From a virus: 56,899 bases of DNA. Each line of letters opens with the position of its first letter. The first letter of the stretch is position 1. The translations under genes were made by a program, and so were the position numbers. Under the pieces are notes generated by a model that was given only the letters and a program-made list of their open reading frames with translations, did no database searches and was not told the origin of the DNA. Location: positions 1 to 56,899 of the IMG/VR virus record IMGVR_UViG_3300021378_000028; one strand, written 5' to 3'. Positions 1 to 9,144 of this stretch are shown one piece after another.

Positions 1-131
1 TGTTGTTGCCCAGCGCGAGCCACATCCGCCATAGCGGCGTCAATCACCGACTGCTCGTATGGGTTCATGTAATCGCCAATAGCTGACGGATCAAACTCTG
101 CCGCAGACCCTTGAAGGCCGGATATACCAGC
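1..131. repeat. Terminal overlap of circular assembly, left copy
   Basis: Bases 1-131 match 56769-56899 in direct orientation with a single difference (C at 127, G at 56895). The same reading frame runs through both copies, so this is most simply the overlap left when a circular or circularly permuted genome was assembled. A true 131-bp terminal repeat in the virion cannot be excluded. The unit genome is then 56,768 bp. Confidence 0.93.
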
Positions 132-1004
132 CTGTGCCGCGCTTAAACCAAACTGGCCTAGCTCGTCAGCCGCACTACCAGCCTTTAAAATGTTCTGCGC
201 GGTCTGCTGCCCTTGGCTTTCCATGCGCTGCCCGTATTCAGGCAACTGTTCCAATGCCCCAAGACCTACGCCCTCGGCCTTTCGACCTAAATTCATTACG
301 TCTGCGCCTGCACCCATACCTGCGCGTTGTGCTAACGCACCAATGTCTTGGATGTCAGAAGCCGATCCAGTCAAAGCAGATTGTCCTGCCCCAACCTGAC
401 CTAGAATATTTTGTGCGGTTTCCTGCCCAGCTTGTACGCCCATGTTTGAAGCGTCTGCTATTCCGCGAACTCCACCCGCCGCAGCAAGTTCACCACGTTG
501 CCCAGCTTCTATTACGCCTTGACGGCCTAGCGCAGCAACATCTACTCCGGCTTGAGCAGCCGCTTGTACTTCAGGAATTGCACCTTGTAATTGCTCAACA
601 GCAAAATCACGATAAGGAACAGCCCCAGTATATGAGTCCGTCACCATTTGCTGCGCCGCAGCTAACGGGTTGTACCCCTGCTGCATTGTTTGCAACGCAG
701 TACCAAGGCCCGTGACCCCCGCTCCTACGCTTCCGGCTCCCGCTTGTAGCATTGGCAAGTACGAACCAACCCCAGATTGCGCTAATTGCGTTGCTTGTGT
801 TTGAAGAGGAGTTCTGCCTGCAACCTGTCGGTTAGGCATTTGAAGGTCAGCAAGTTGTTGGTCGGTTAATTGTCCCGAACGAGCTTGGTACTGACGCATT
901 GCCTCGTCGAGAATCCCAGTATAGTTGGGATCCGCCGTAGACATATAGTTTTTCATCCAATCAGGAATATCCTGAATGCTTGTTTGTGTACTACCTTCGG
1001 CCAT
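1..1004 (-). CDS. Large Ala/Gly/Gln-rich virion protein, N-terminal part
   Basis: The frame is open from an ATG at 1004 to base 1 with no stop, and it continues in the same frame from 56899 to a stop at 55649. The rejoined product is about 707 aa. This part begins MAEGSTQTSIQDIPDWMK and is rich in Ala, Gly and Gln, with no transmembrane segment or enzymatic motif visible. The start codon overlaps the stop of the preceding gene (TAATG at 1006-1002). It lies directly between a tail-type gene and the two largest structural genes, so I infer an internal or tail-associated virion protein. The function is not recognised. Confidence 0.85.
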   Translation of the reverse strand, partial: MAEGSTQTSIQDIPDWMKNYMSTADPNYTGILDEAMRQYQARSGQLTDQQLADLQMPNRQVAGRTPLQTQATQLAQSGVGSYLPMLQAGAGSVGAGVTGLGTALQTMQQGYNPLAAAQQMVTDSYTGAVPYRDFAVEQLQGAIPEVQAAAQAGVDVAALGRQGVIEAGQRGELAAAGGVRGIADASNMGVQAGQETAQNILGQVGAGQSALTGSASDIQDIGALAQRAGMGAGADVMNLGRKAEGVGLGALEQLPEYGQRMESQGQQTAQNILKAGSAADELGQFGLSAAQAGISGLQGSAAEFDPSAIGDYMNPYEQSVIDAAMADVARAGQQ

Positions 1005-1810
1005 TATGCTGCACCTCGCTCAAAATCTCGCATCATGGCGTACATTTTAGCCGCGCCCTGCTCTCGATTACCGTTTCCTGCGCCTTTAACTGCGCGTTCT
1101 GTCATTACAAATTCACCATCAGACAACGCGGCGTCCTGCACAGGCTGTCCATCTTGGTATATCGTAGCCGGAATAGAATCGCTGCGCCCCGTCCCTGGGC
1201 CCTCGATGTATCCACCTTGGGCAAAACCATCAGAACGCGGAGGCAAGCCATCAGGGTATTCAAATTGATGCTTGCGCCTAAACATTTCTTCGTATTCGTC
1301 TCGGGCCTCTGGAGTGCTAAAGCGTCTTCCAGTATATCTATCGACATACAACTCTTGATTTAAACCGCTCTTTGGTTTCGTAAGCTCCTCAACCGCACCA
1401 AGGGCCGTGAGCCCCGTATAAAGCATCATCGGATTACCTCCGAGAACCTTGTCCATAATACCTTTTTCAGCAACCTTCTGTGAGCCTTGAGCTAAGAGGT
1501 TAGCTTGCGTTGTGCCTTGTATTGCTTGAGCCGCTGCTTGTTGAGTTGCCATCTGTTGCAAACCAGCCTGCGTACCTAAACCAAGAGATCCAAACCCTCC
1601 GGTAATTGCGCTTCCAATTCCAGAGCCTTGTATCGCAGGACCAAAGACCTTGGCTCCAACTCCAGCAATCAAAGCGTCTTTAATAGCGTCTTTAGGTTTC
1701 TTCTTATCAATGATTAAACCGCCCAAGCCGGATCCAATGGCCGAGGCTACCGCTCCACCGCCGGGAATTAATAACCCCGCTATGCCACCTAATATAGATC
1801 CTAAACTCAT
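1004..1810 (-). CDS. Tail-associated protein with tape-measure-like C-terminus
   Basis: This is a 268-aa protein. Residues 1-45 form a Gly/Ala-rich hydrophobic stretch (SILGGIAGLLIPGGG onward). The C-terminal third carries GPGTGRSDSIPA followed by LSDGEFVMTERAV. That SDSIPA...LSDGEFV pattern is familiar from the C-termini of phage tape-measure and tail-assembly proteins. At 268 aa it is far shorter than a tape measure of a long-tailed phage. Start and stop overlap neighbouring genes by one base (TAATG), so the genes look translationally coupled. I infer a tail or DNA-injection component; the exact role is unknown. Confidence 0.8.
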   Translation of the reverse strand: MSLGSILGGIAGLLIPGGGAVASAIGSGLGGLIIDKKKPKDAIKDALIAGVGAKVFGPAIQGSGIGSAITGGFGSLGLGTQAGLQQMATQQAAAQAIQGTTQANLLAQGSQKVAEKGIMDKVLGGNPMMLYTGLTALGAVEELTKPKSGLNQELYVDRYTGRRFSTPEARDEYEEMFRRKHQFEYPDGLPPRSDGFAQGGYIEGPGTGRSDSIPATIYQDGQPVQDAALSDGEFVMTERAVKGAGNGNREQGAAKMYAMMRDFERGAA

Positions 1811-2031
1811 TACGCTTCCCCTTTGATAGCTTCAGGCGCGGTCACAGTAATCATCGTGCTACGTTTTTCTGCGCCTGTCCAAGCCTGTCCACAATCGGGA
1901 CAATTACCATCAGGGTAGCTTGCAATTTCTTCCGGCGTGTCAACCGCGTTCGTACAGTTCACACAATGGACTGTATCAGAACTTGTCGAAGGTTTCCAGC
2001 GGGAGCCGTCTGGCATTATAATTACACTCAT
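1810..2031 (-). CDS. Small zinc-ribbon-like protein
   Basis: A 73-aa protein with two CxxC knuckles, CVNC and CPDC, about 20 residues apart, the layout of a zinc ribbon. It starts MSVIIMPDGSRWKP. The ATG overlaps the previous stop (ATGA) and its own stop overlaps the next ATG (TAATG). Embedded in the tail gene block, it may be a minor virion or assembly protein. A regulatory role is possible but unsupported. Confidence 0.75.
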   Translation of the reverse strand: MSVIIMPDGSRWKPSTSSDTVHCVNCTNAVDTPEEIASYPDGNCPDCGQAWTGAEKRSTMITVTAPEAIKGEA

Positions 2032-2321
2032 GTTGTCACCGTTACTGTTCCGACAGAGCCCGTAGCTTGTGAACCACGAACATACGGAGAATAAGCTAAG
2101 GGCACTCTAACATAACCATCATGGTTAAAGATAGCCCCCGGCTCCAGTCCGCTGTCATCTGTTTGAAGATTAGTAAATACCGCAAAAGTATTGCGCCCCT
2201 CCCCCGGGTTCTGCATCTGCTCCAAGTATACAGAAAACGCACGAACAATCTCTGCTAGATATTGCTGGTCATACTCTTTCGGAGCAACAGGAAAGAAAGG
2301 AAGGACAAGGTTACGAGACAT
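2028..2321 (-). CDS. Small structural protein ending in a VGTVTVTT strand motif
   Basis: The product is 97 aa from MSRNLVLPFFPVAP; I chose this start because its ATG overlaps the stop of the 716-aa gene (TAATG at 2321). An upstream in-frame start would overlap that gene by more than 50 bases. The C-terminus, ATGSVGTVTVTT, is nearly identical to the repeat unit of the 366-aa repeat protein at 9145-10245, and resembles the tail of the 99-aa protein at 11612. The function is not recognised; a tail or neck component is likely from context. Confidence 0.75.
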   Translation of the reverse strand: MSRNLVLPFFPVAPKEYDQQYLAEIVRAFSVYLEQMQNPGEGRNTFAVFTNLQTDDSGLEPGAIFNHDGYVRVPLAYSPYVRGSQATGSVGTVTVTT

Positions 2322-4471
2322 TAACGCATCCCGTCTGGCTGTATATCCACCCTCGGTGAACCCAGCCGCCACGTTGTGCCTGCATCCGTTGTTTCGATCT
2401 TAAAGGCAAACGATCTACCCCTTAGTCGAACATGCACTTGCTCAGTAAACTGCTCCACCGGAACAGTTGCAGTTTTCTCCACGACCTTTGCGTTAGTCTG
2501 CAAGTAATTACCACCAGGGAAATTACGAGTCTTGAGCGTCATCGTGGCCTGTGGAGTTTGATTGGTGCTGTCGCGGAATGTTAGGTCAGGAATCATACGA
2601 CGCAAGAATGCAAACTGATCCCCCTCGCCTAGATCCATCTGGCTACTCTCGATGTACGCACTGATACCACTAGCTGGGTTTGTACTACCGTCGTCAAAAC
2701 CCTGCTCCTGATAATACAAGACATGATCCGATGCCGCTGCAACGGGCAGATCCTCTACACCCCGATCCAACCAGCATGTACGGTTTAACGACCCATAATA
2801 CCAGATCTGCTGCTGGTAGTTGTACACAACGTAGCTGTCGTTTTCAGTGCTAGAAGCCGATGGATAGAACCACCAAACCTCAGAAAATGCTGTGTTCGTG
2901 CCCGCTGTAACTTTTTCAAGCTGATCGGAGTTAATGTTGCTAAACACATAGTCCCGAACAGTACACGGCAACCGCTGTACCGCACCGCCGTAGACATAAA
3001 ACTCTTCGGCGCCCATCCAATACACGTTGTCCTCAACCGCAATAGACGCCAACGGACCAGCAATCGTGATGTTTTCAGACACAGTATTGATACCAAAGGT
3101 AAATGGTGGCCCAAGGAACTGCATCGCATGCAGCGATACATCCGTAAATACCAGTACCTGCTGTCGTGTTTCAACAGCCGTAATGATCTCGGACCCAGAA
3201 CCGAGGCGCAAGTCCCCAGCCGTATTGGTCGCCGTAGCGTTCCACTCGGTTAAAGAAGCTTGGTCCGAGAACCGTATGAGCAACGGATCCTGAACCCCAG
3301 GATTAAGCTCACTGTCGCAACCAAACGCGATGATGTGCCGATCACGGTCCGAAACCAGAACCTTTTTAGCTATAATCGGAGTAGTGTTGGCACCTGTTAA
3401 CGAAGCAAGTTCCACGGCTCTTGTGCTTGTGCCGTTGGTTTTGTCCCAATAGAATAAATCGCCGTCGCGCACGTTTATAAGCAGATCCTCACCAAAGTTA
3501 TCATGCGACCAAATGCGAAGGGTTTGACCCGATGTGGTTAGGTTTGCAGCACTGTCCCAAGCTCCGCGACCCCACGTTCCCGCGCCCCAACCCGCGCCCG
3601 TAATTGTCGTGTCAAGGCCCGTGTTGATCTGGTATGCGCCCACGACACTAGAGCCGCCGTTCCCGCTGTCACTTGTTGACGCGAAAACAAAACCGCTAGA
3701 AACGACTCCTGTAACAGGGTCTGTAACGGTAGGAACCAAGCCTGATGAGGTAGTTATACTAGGGATGGTAGAAACCACTCGAGCTTCAATTAAGTAAGAA
3801 TTAACATTTAAAACAGACGTAATTTGATATTCTTGGTTTAAAATGGCGGCTGTTATATTGTCCCCCAACGTAACAGCACCTGAAAACGTTACAAAGTCGG
3901 ACTCTAAAGCGCCATGGGCAGCATCTGTTACTGTAATTGTTGCACATAAAACTGCGGCACCAGAACTGTGTGCTGCTGGTGTGGTGAGTGATTGGCCTCG
4001 TAAACAACCCTGTAATACGTTGCTTGATATAGCAGCATAAGTAATTATTTCGTTGTTTATTTTTATGCGTCCAGATTCTGGGAAACCTGTGGACGAAGAT
4101 AATGTGATCTCGTCGGCATCAATAGCCACATCCGCATTTAAAGTATTCGCCGCAGCAGAAAACGTCACATCTCCCGCAGACGTAGTGACTCGGATCGGAG
4201 TAATATCGTTATATCCACCGCCCTCGTTTATGTAATACTTTAAGTGCGTACCAACGCCCAAGTACCGCTCACCTTGGAGCGCGACCCATGGATGCAATGC
4301 ACGGCATGTACCTAAAAAGTAGGTGGAAGAACTAGGCTCCCACCCACCTATTTTTTCTGGAAAACCAAACCGAAACCTAACCTTATCCATATCAAACCAC
4401 CCGCCCTCATTAGAGTACGACGTAGTTTCACGGTTAATTCCTGGTCGGAACTGGAGCTTGGTCAGAGGCAT
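2321..4471 (-). CDS. 716-aa tail/neck structural protein
   Basis: The protein starts MPLTKLQFRPGINRETTSY, an N-terminus I recognise from a large tail/neck protein common in marine podovirus-like genomes. It is beta-rich, with no membrane segment. A WGAGTWGRGAWD patch near residue 290 resembles the GWGRGTWG start of the repeat protein at 9145-10245. From size and position among tail genes, a P22 gp10-like hub or tail-tube analogue is possible, but I see no decisive motif. The 3' end overlaps the next start by one base. Confidence 0.8.
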   Translation of the reverse strand: MPLTKLQFRPGINRETTSYSNEGGWFDMDKVRFRFGFPEKIGGWEPSSSTYFLGTCRALHPWVALQGERYLGVGTHLKYYINEGGGYNDITPIRVTTSAGDVTFSAAANTLNADVAIDADEITLSSSTGFPESGRIKINNEIITYAAISSNVLQGCLRGQSLTTPAAHSSGAAVLCATITVTDAAHGALESDFVTFSGAVTLGDNITAAILNQEYQITSVLNVNSYLIEARVVSTIPSITTSSGLVPTVTDPVTGVVSSGFVFASTSDSGNGGSSVVGAYQINTGLDTTITGAGWGAGTWGRGAWDSAANLTTSGQTLRIWSHDNFGEDLLINVRDGDLFYWDKTNGTSTRAVELASLTGANTTPIIAKKVLVSDRDRHIIAFGCDSELNPGVQDPLLIRFSDQASLTEWNATATNTAGDLRLGSGSEIITAVETRQQVLVFTDVSLHAMQFLGPPFTFGINTVSENITIAGPLASIAVEDNVYWMGAEEFYVYGGAVQRLPCTVRDYVFSNINSDQLEKVTAGTNTAFSEVWWFYPSASSTENDSYVVYNYQQQIWYYGSLNRTCWLDRGVEDLPVAAASDHVLYYQEQGFDDGSTNPASGISAYIESSQMDLGEGDQFAFLRRMIPDLTFRDSTNQTPQATMTLKTRNFPGGNYLQTNAKVVEKTATVPVEQFTEQVHVRLRGRSFAFKIETTDAGTTWRLGSPRVDIQPDGMR

Positions 4472-4488
4472 TCGGTACTCCCAGCATC

Positions 4489-4713
4489 TTATTCGGCGGC
4501 TACGTCCGTTGTATCATCTTCCAACGACGCTGTCAGCATATCCATAAAGGCTTGTTTGCCGACTTGCAGTTGGTCGAGGTTAAACTGCGCCGAACCCATT
4601 TTCCGGTCCAAGTCAGCGATGTGGTTAATCATCACCTTCTGTTGATCCGTCAGTTGGTCTTCAGTGTAGTCTGTGCCGTTGATCGAAATGGTTTTTGTTT
4701 GTTTCTCAGCCAT
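4489..4713 (-). CDS. Small acidic conserved phage protein
   Basis: A 74-aa, largely helical protein (MAEKQTKTISINGTDYTEDQ), with a central DQQKVMINHIADLDRKMG segment and an acidic C-terminus. A clear GGAG ribosome binding site precedes the ATG. Such small proteins often sit next to tail fibre genes in marine phages and may be assembly chaperones; that is inference. No catalytic residues are visible. Confidence 0.75.
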   Translation of the reverse strand: MAEKQTKTISINGTDYTEDQLTDQQKVMINHIADLDRKMGSAQFNLDQLQVGKQAFMDMLTASLEDDTTDVAAE

Positions 4714-4740
4714 CGTGATCTCCTTTAGTTTAAGTTAAAA

Positions 4741-5088
4741 TTAGCTCCAAGGAACCCCAGAAGCGGTGGTTGCAGCGCGGTCAATTTGGCCTTGTACTTT
4801 AGCAGTACGGTTGGCCTCAACGCGAGCTTTGGCTTCATCGGCGGTTTCATCACCTTCGATCAAGCTGTTGTAGACCCAACCAAGCACAGTGGCTTCTGTG
4901 AGGTCAGCGTATGGAACGAAGTCGGAGCTTGATGCGTCATATGTACAACGCAGCTTGCCGCCTTCTGTGGCGCTATAGGATGGCGTACCATCGCTTTGTG
5001 CGACCAGCGACCAGTAGACGAGGAATACACCACCGTCTGAGTCTTTATGCGTCATGTCATTGACGCTCCAAGTACAAGTAATAGCCAT
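4741..5088 (-). CDS. 115-aa conserved tail-region protein
   Basis: The start MAITCTWSVNDMTHKDSDGG is followed by a beta-rich half and a helical C-terminus ending ASGVPWS. It has a good ribosome binding site (GGAG upstream) and is spaced 27 bases from the next gene. Similar proteins lie next to fibre genes in environmental phages as I recall them. The first residues (MAIT.T) resemble the neighbour at 5136-5423. The function is unknown. Confidence 0.75.
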   Translation of the reverse strand: MAITCTWSVNDMTHKDSDGGVFLVYWSLVAQSDGTPSYSATEGGKLRCTYDASSSDFVPYADLTEATVLGWVYNSLIEGDETADEAKARVEANRTAKVQGQIDRAATTASGVPWS

Positions 5089-5135
5089 TGTTTGTTTCTC
5101 CTTTATGGCTGGGGGTTAAGCGTTTTTGAGTTCCG

Positions 5136-5423
5136 CTACACGGGAACTCGACCATCAAATTGTTCCGCATCACGTTCTACACGGGTTTGGTAATCATCTC
5201 TTGCTGTCACGAGCGCAATAAAATCAGCCTTGTTGCTGGGGATAGGGTCAGTAAAACTATCATCGTTCATAAGTTGCTGCGTCCAGTTTTGCTGCATACG
5301 CTTCCAACAGTTATTGGTCTTGCCATCAACTGCGCCCTGCACCCAGTCTTGAATGTCCCTTAAATCGTTTAACAGAACCTTTTCGTCTGTATCGTTTATC
5401 GTAATTGTTACTGTAATCGCCAT
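5136..5423 (-). CDS. 95-aa conserved tail-region protein
   Basis: MAITVTITINDTDEKVLL begins a short beta segment, followed by helices rich in Trp, Gln and Asn. It lies immediately downstream of the tail fibre gene with a GGAG-type ribosome binding site. No enzymatic motif is visible. It may help fibre folding or attachment, but that is inference from position alone. Confidence 0.72.
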   Translation of the reverse strand: MAITVTITINDTDEKVLLNDLRDIQDWVQGAVDGKTNNCWKRMQQNWTQQLMNDDSFTDPIPSNKADFIALVTARDDYQTRVERDAEQFDGRVPV

Positions 5424-5460
5424 TTTTGTCTCCTTTATGACAGGGTTATTTCACCCGTGG

Positions 5461-8400
5461 TTAAGCTATGAGTGTTCCAGAAAGCCATGTGCCTGTGCCT
5501 ATGTCTACTTGTACTGCGCCACCACCCAAAACCACTCGCAGAAAGCATTGATCCCCAGTTTCCATATCCGCAATGACAGACCCATTAAGAACCATGTATG
5601 TGGGGTCCGCCGTGAACTTAGGCGATATAATCGTATCATAGACCCTGTTGCTGGTAACTAATCGCAGTTCGGTGTAAGCCGCCGCTGTGTCTACGTTTTT
5701 TAAATATACTGAATAAGAAAACAAATATTTACCGTCCAAAGGCGCAACATATACGTTAGAACCAAAATCACTGCCTTGGTCAAAGCGTTCAGCATCTAAA
5801 ACAACGGTTACGTTTGTGCTGACGGCAATGTCATTTTGTTGCGCCGTGTTGTACCCAAGGAAACAAGTCGTATTAGGTTTTGAAACATTTCCATCTCCGT
5901 ACACGTTCAGCAATGTATTTGCGTTGCTTTGACTGGACACTCTAAAAGAAGTTACATCACCATTATCACCCGCTCGTACCTTTAAGCCGTAGCCGTTTGA
6001 GGTGTGGGTATTATAAAATTGCGATAACCAATCGCCAGACACTTCTGCTTCAACGTCAAGCGTGTAGTTTGGATCACCGCTGTGACCTACACCCAAATCG
6101 TTATAAACAATCATGTCACCCGAAGTGCTTATTTGTACGTTATCTTGCGTTGTACCGTCACCAGTAACCGTTGCGAAAGTGGTAGAGGCCATGCGATAGC
6201 TGCTTGGGTTGCCGCTAAAGCGGATTTGTGCGCCATAACCAGAAGTGTATCCAAATTGAATTGTCGCCCCAGAGCCGCTAGAGGTGCCACTGTTGCGTAG
6301 AAATAATGAGGTCGGCGCTCCTCCACCATCGTTGGCATGGACAGTAAGTCCAGAACCGTAATTAAAGGAGCTACTACCAATACTTACTTTGTTGGCACTG
6401 GAATCGACAAACAGCATGTGGTCGTTGCTGTCGCTCTCGACGCGGAAGTCTAGGTCTACTCCTGCTTCGTTAAATACTGAACCAGTAGTATCTATTTCTA
6501 AATTGTTCGTGAAGGATACTGTCGCTCCTGCGGAACCAGAACCTGCGGTGTAAAACTCAATTCCATTTGCAAAATCAATTTTTGCCGCTCTGTTTGCTAT
6601 GTCATATGTGCTGTTGGCGCTACCAGAAACAGAGTTTATGTTAGAGCCTATGTACGCTTGTCCGTTTGAGTTATTTGCTTGGAATCCAACTTTTCTGTTA
6701 GAAGCATTAAACCGCGCTGATATGATCGAATTTGTATTATTTTCTTGAGCGACATCTAAGAGAGAAGTCGGGGAAGACTGATTAATTCCAATTCGGTTAT
6801 TACCAGCATCCAAAAACAGCATATGTGTGCTGCCATCACTCTCGACGCGGAAGTCGGTGTCTGCGCTGCTATTGTTGAAAACAGTTTCAACCTCAGATAA
6901 TTCTAATCTACCAGTAGCATTAGTAGAAAAAACCATCCTATCATCATTATGCGTGTACTGAACCATTCCTCTATAACGATCAGCACCTGAATCCCCATCA
7001 GCAAACATAAGGTAATTTGTTCCAGTAGTGCTTGCAGTGTTTCTAATGGTGATACCGCCGTTATCACCCACAGCTAAAACAAGGTTGGGTGAGTAGTATG
7101 AATTAGGGTTAGATAGACCCATCCCCACGACATTATTCCCCGCATCCACAAACAGCGCATGGGTGCTGCTGTCACTCTCGACGCGGAAGTCACGGTCTGC
7201 ACTACCCTCGTTAAAAATAACACCATCTGCACCATTACTCATATTCATGATTTCTGTAGCGTTAGTAACACCACCTGTGTTACTACCATCTGCATAAGCA
7301 ATTCCAAGTTGAGAACCATTAGCATATATATAGTAATCTTTGTCCTGACCTGTATCAGAAATTGCTATTGATGGATTAATTGTATCCTCTACAAATAAAA
7401 CTGTTTGACCATTTGCAAAAGATATTGGAGCACTAGAGTTTATTCCAACACCGTCAGTTCCACCATCCACAAACAGAGCAGCAGGGTGAGCATTACTCTC
7501 GACGCGGAAGTCTACGTCAGCAGACTGCTCGTTGATCACAAGCTCTGTATTCGCACTGACATACGCAAGACGCGGGTTTCCATCACCGTCAGACAAGACG
7601 ATGTTGTTGTCACTATTACGAATATCTATGGTGTTTTGATTGCCGTCAAACCGACCTAGAATACTGTTCTTCGAACCGCCGACTATAACATCACCCGCTT
7701 GATGCCCGACAAACGTGTTGTAATTAGCGTTAGCCGAAGCCGTACCTGTTCCAGAACCAGCGCCCGTGGCTGTAAAAGAAACCCCAACACTATTCGAACC
7801 AGCGCCAATCAGGGTAAAGTCTGTCGTCCCAAGAGTTTGAATAGTGTAGTTTACCCCAGAAACAAGGGCGGTAGCTACGAGTACATCTCCAAGAACATTT
7901 CCTGCTTCATGACCAATAGCAGTGTTGTAAGCTGCACTAGCTAAATTTGTAAGCGAATCAGAACCTAAGCCAACGTTTTGAGAAGCAGAATTAACAGAAT
8001 TACCTAACGAACCAGAACCAACCCCGACATTGTCCGCTCCTGTTACATTATCAAGAGCATATGCTCCAACAGCAACGTTATCATCCCCTGTCACAAGAGC
8101 CGATAACGCGTTAGAACCAACAGCAACGTTTAAATTACCGCCCGAAGCAAGCGCGTCCCCCGCTGCATCCCCCAGAGCAACGTTGTTGGTTCCAGTAGGA
8201 TAATTCCCATCCAGCTTGATCGTGCCGCCATCGACGGACAGGTTGCCAGCTACAGTAACACCGTCTGATGTAACAGTTCCGTCCACGTTAAGTGAGGTAT
8301 TAAGGTCCACGGCTCCCGTAACTGTAAGAGCCGCTGTATCAATCGTCATAGCCGTAGACGCATCAATATCAACAGTCGGAGCAACAATCTCAATTTCAGT

Positions 8401-9135
8401 ATCCGCGTCAATGTCAAGCTTACCATCGGCAGAAGAGCTAATCTTTAAAGCAGTGTCGCGGAACTGAAGTTCATCAGTCGTTGTCATCTGGATGTTTGTG
8501 CCACCAGTCGTGTTGCCGTTAGCCAGAACCTCGGCAAGCGTATCCTGTGCCGCGGCCTTGTCATCAACATATTTCTTAATGGACTGCTGTGTCGCTAATG
8601 CAGTTGCGCTGTCGGAAGACATATTGTCTTCGTCTAAAATCGCAGTGACCGACACACCACCCAAGCGTAGGCTATCAAAAAACGCGTTGTTAAAGACGTT
8701 CGCCGCTACCGCGCCAGTTCCAGCCCCGTTGAAAAACACAACCGCTGTCGTACCCGCAGGCACCTCGTAATCATTACTCGCGCTATATGTTCCTTGAAAC
8801 AACAAGATGCTGCGCGAACCAGACAGGTTATTGCGCACATAAATAATCTTTTCCGCGTCATTCGGAGTAAGCTGCACAAACGCAGTGCCGCCCAAATCCC
8901 CGCCATCGCCAAAAATAACCAAACGATTACGTCCATTAGAAGACGCGCCATCGCTGATTGGCAACGTATTAGGAGAACCAGAAGACCCCGTTGAAGTCAG
9001 ACTTATCGATACCTGACCGTCAAGCGCGGTATCAACAAGTTGAAAGTTAATGTTTGTTGTATCGCCCCATGTGCCGGACTGTTCACCTGTGCCAATGAGC
9101 TCGATACCGTTATTTAATGTATATGTACTAGGCAT
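5461..9135 (-). CDS. Tail fibre / receptor-binding protein
   Basis: At 1224 aa this is the second largest gene. The N-terminus (MPSTYTLNNGIELIGTGEQS...WGDTTN) is of the type found on cyanophage and marine phage fibres and probably attaches to the tail. Residues about 320-480 carry short YadA-head-like repeats (NVAVGxxAL, NVGLGSDSL). Residues about 530-940 carry four FRVESD/FRVESN repeats followed by LFVDxGxNxxG. The last ~140 residues look C1q-like (APLDGKYLFSYSVYL ... GDQCFLRVVLGGG), a trimerising receptor-binding head. No intramolecular chaperone domain is seen at the end. Confidence 0.9.
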   Translation of the reverse strand: MPSTYTLNNGIELIGTGEQSGTWGDTTNINFQLVDTALDGQVSISLTSTGSSGSPNTLPISDGASSNGRNRLVIFGDGGDLGGTAFVQLTPNDAEKIIYVRNNLSGSRSILLFQGTYSASNDYEVPAGTTAVVFFNGAGTGAVAANVFNNAFFDSLRLGGVSVTAILDEDNMSSDSATALATQQSIKKYVDDKAAAQDTLAEVLANGNTTGGTNIQMTTTDELQFRDTALKISSSADGKLDIDADTEIEIVAPTVDIDASTAMTIDTAALTVTGAVDLNTSLNVDGTVTSDGVTVAGNLSVDGGTIKLDGNYPTGTNNVALGDAAGDALASGGNLNVAVGSNALSALVTGDDNVAVGAYALDNVTGADNVGVGSGSLGNSVNSASQNVGLGSDSLTNLASAAYNTAIGHEAGNVLGDVLVATALVSGVNYTIQTLGTTDFTLIGAGSNSVGVSFTATGAGSGTGTASANANYNTFVGHQAGDVIVGGSKNSILGRFDGNQNTIDIRNSDNNIVLSDGDGNPRLAYVSANTELVINEQSADVDFRVESNAHPAALFVDGGTDGVGINSSAPISFANGQTVLFVEDTINPSIAISDTGQDKDYYIYANGSQLGIAYADGSNTGGVTNATEIMNMSNGADGVIFNEGSADRDFRVESDSSTHALFVDAGNNVVGMGLSNPNSYYSPNLVLAVGDNGGITIRNTASTTGTNYLMFADGDSGADRYRGMVQYTHNDDRMVFSTNATGRLELSEVETVFNNSSADTDFRVESDGSTHMLFLDAGNNRIGINQSSPTSLLDVAQENNTNSIISARFNASNRKVGFQANNSNGQAYIGSNINSVSGSANSTYDIANRAAKIDFANGIEFYTAGSGSAGATVSFTNNLEIDTTGSVFNEAGVDLDFRVESDSNDHMLFVDSSANKVSIGSSSFNYGSGLTVHANDGGGAPTSLFLRNSGTSSGSGATIQFGYTSGYGAQIRFSGNPSSYRMASTTFATVTGDGTTQDNVQISTSGDMIVYNDLGVGHSGDPNYTLDVEAEVSGDWLSQFYNTHTSNGYGLKVRAGDNGDVTSFRVSSQSNANTLLNVYGDGNVSKPNTTCFLGYNTAQQNDIAVSTNVTVVLDAERFDQGSDFGSNVYVAPLDGKYLFSYSVYLKNVDTAAAYTELRLVTSNRVYDTIISPKFTADPTYMVLNGSVIADMETGDQCFLRVVLGGGAVQVDIGTGTWLSGTLIA

Positions 9136-9144
9136 GTTTTTATC

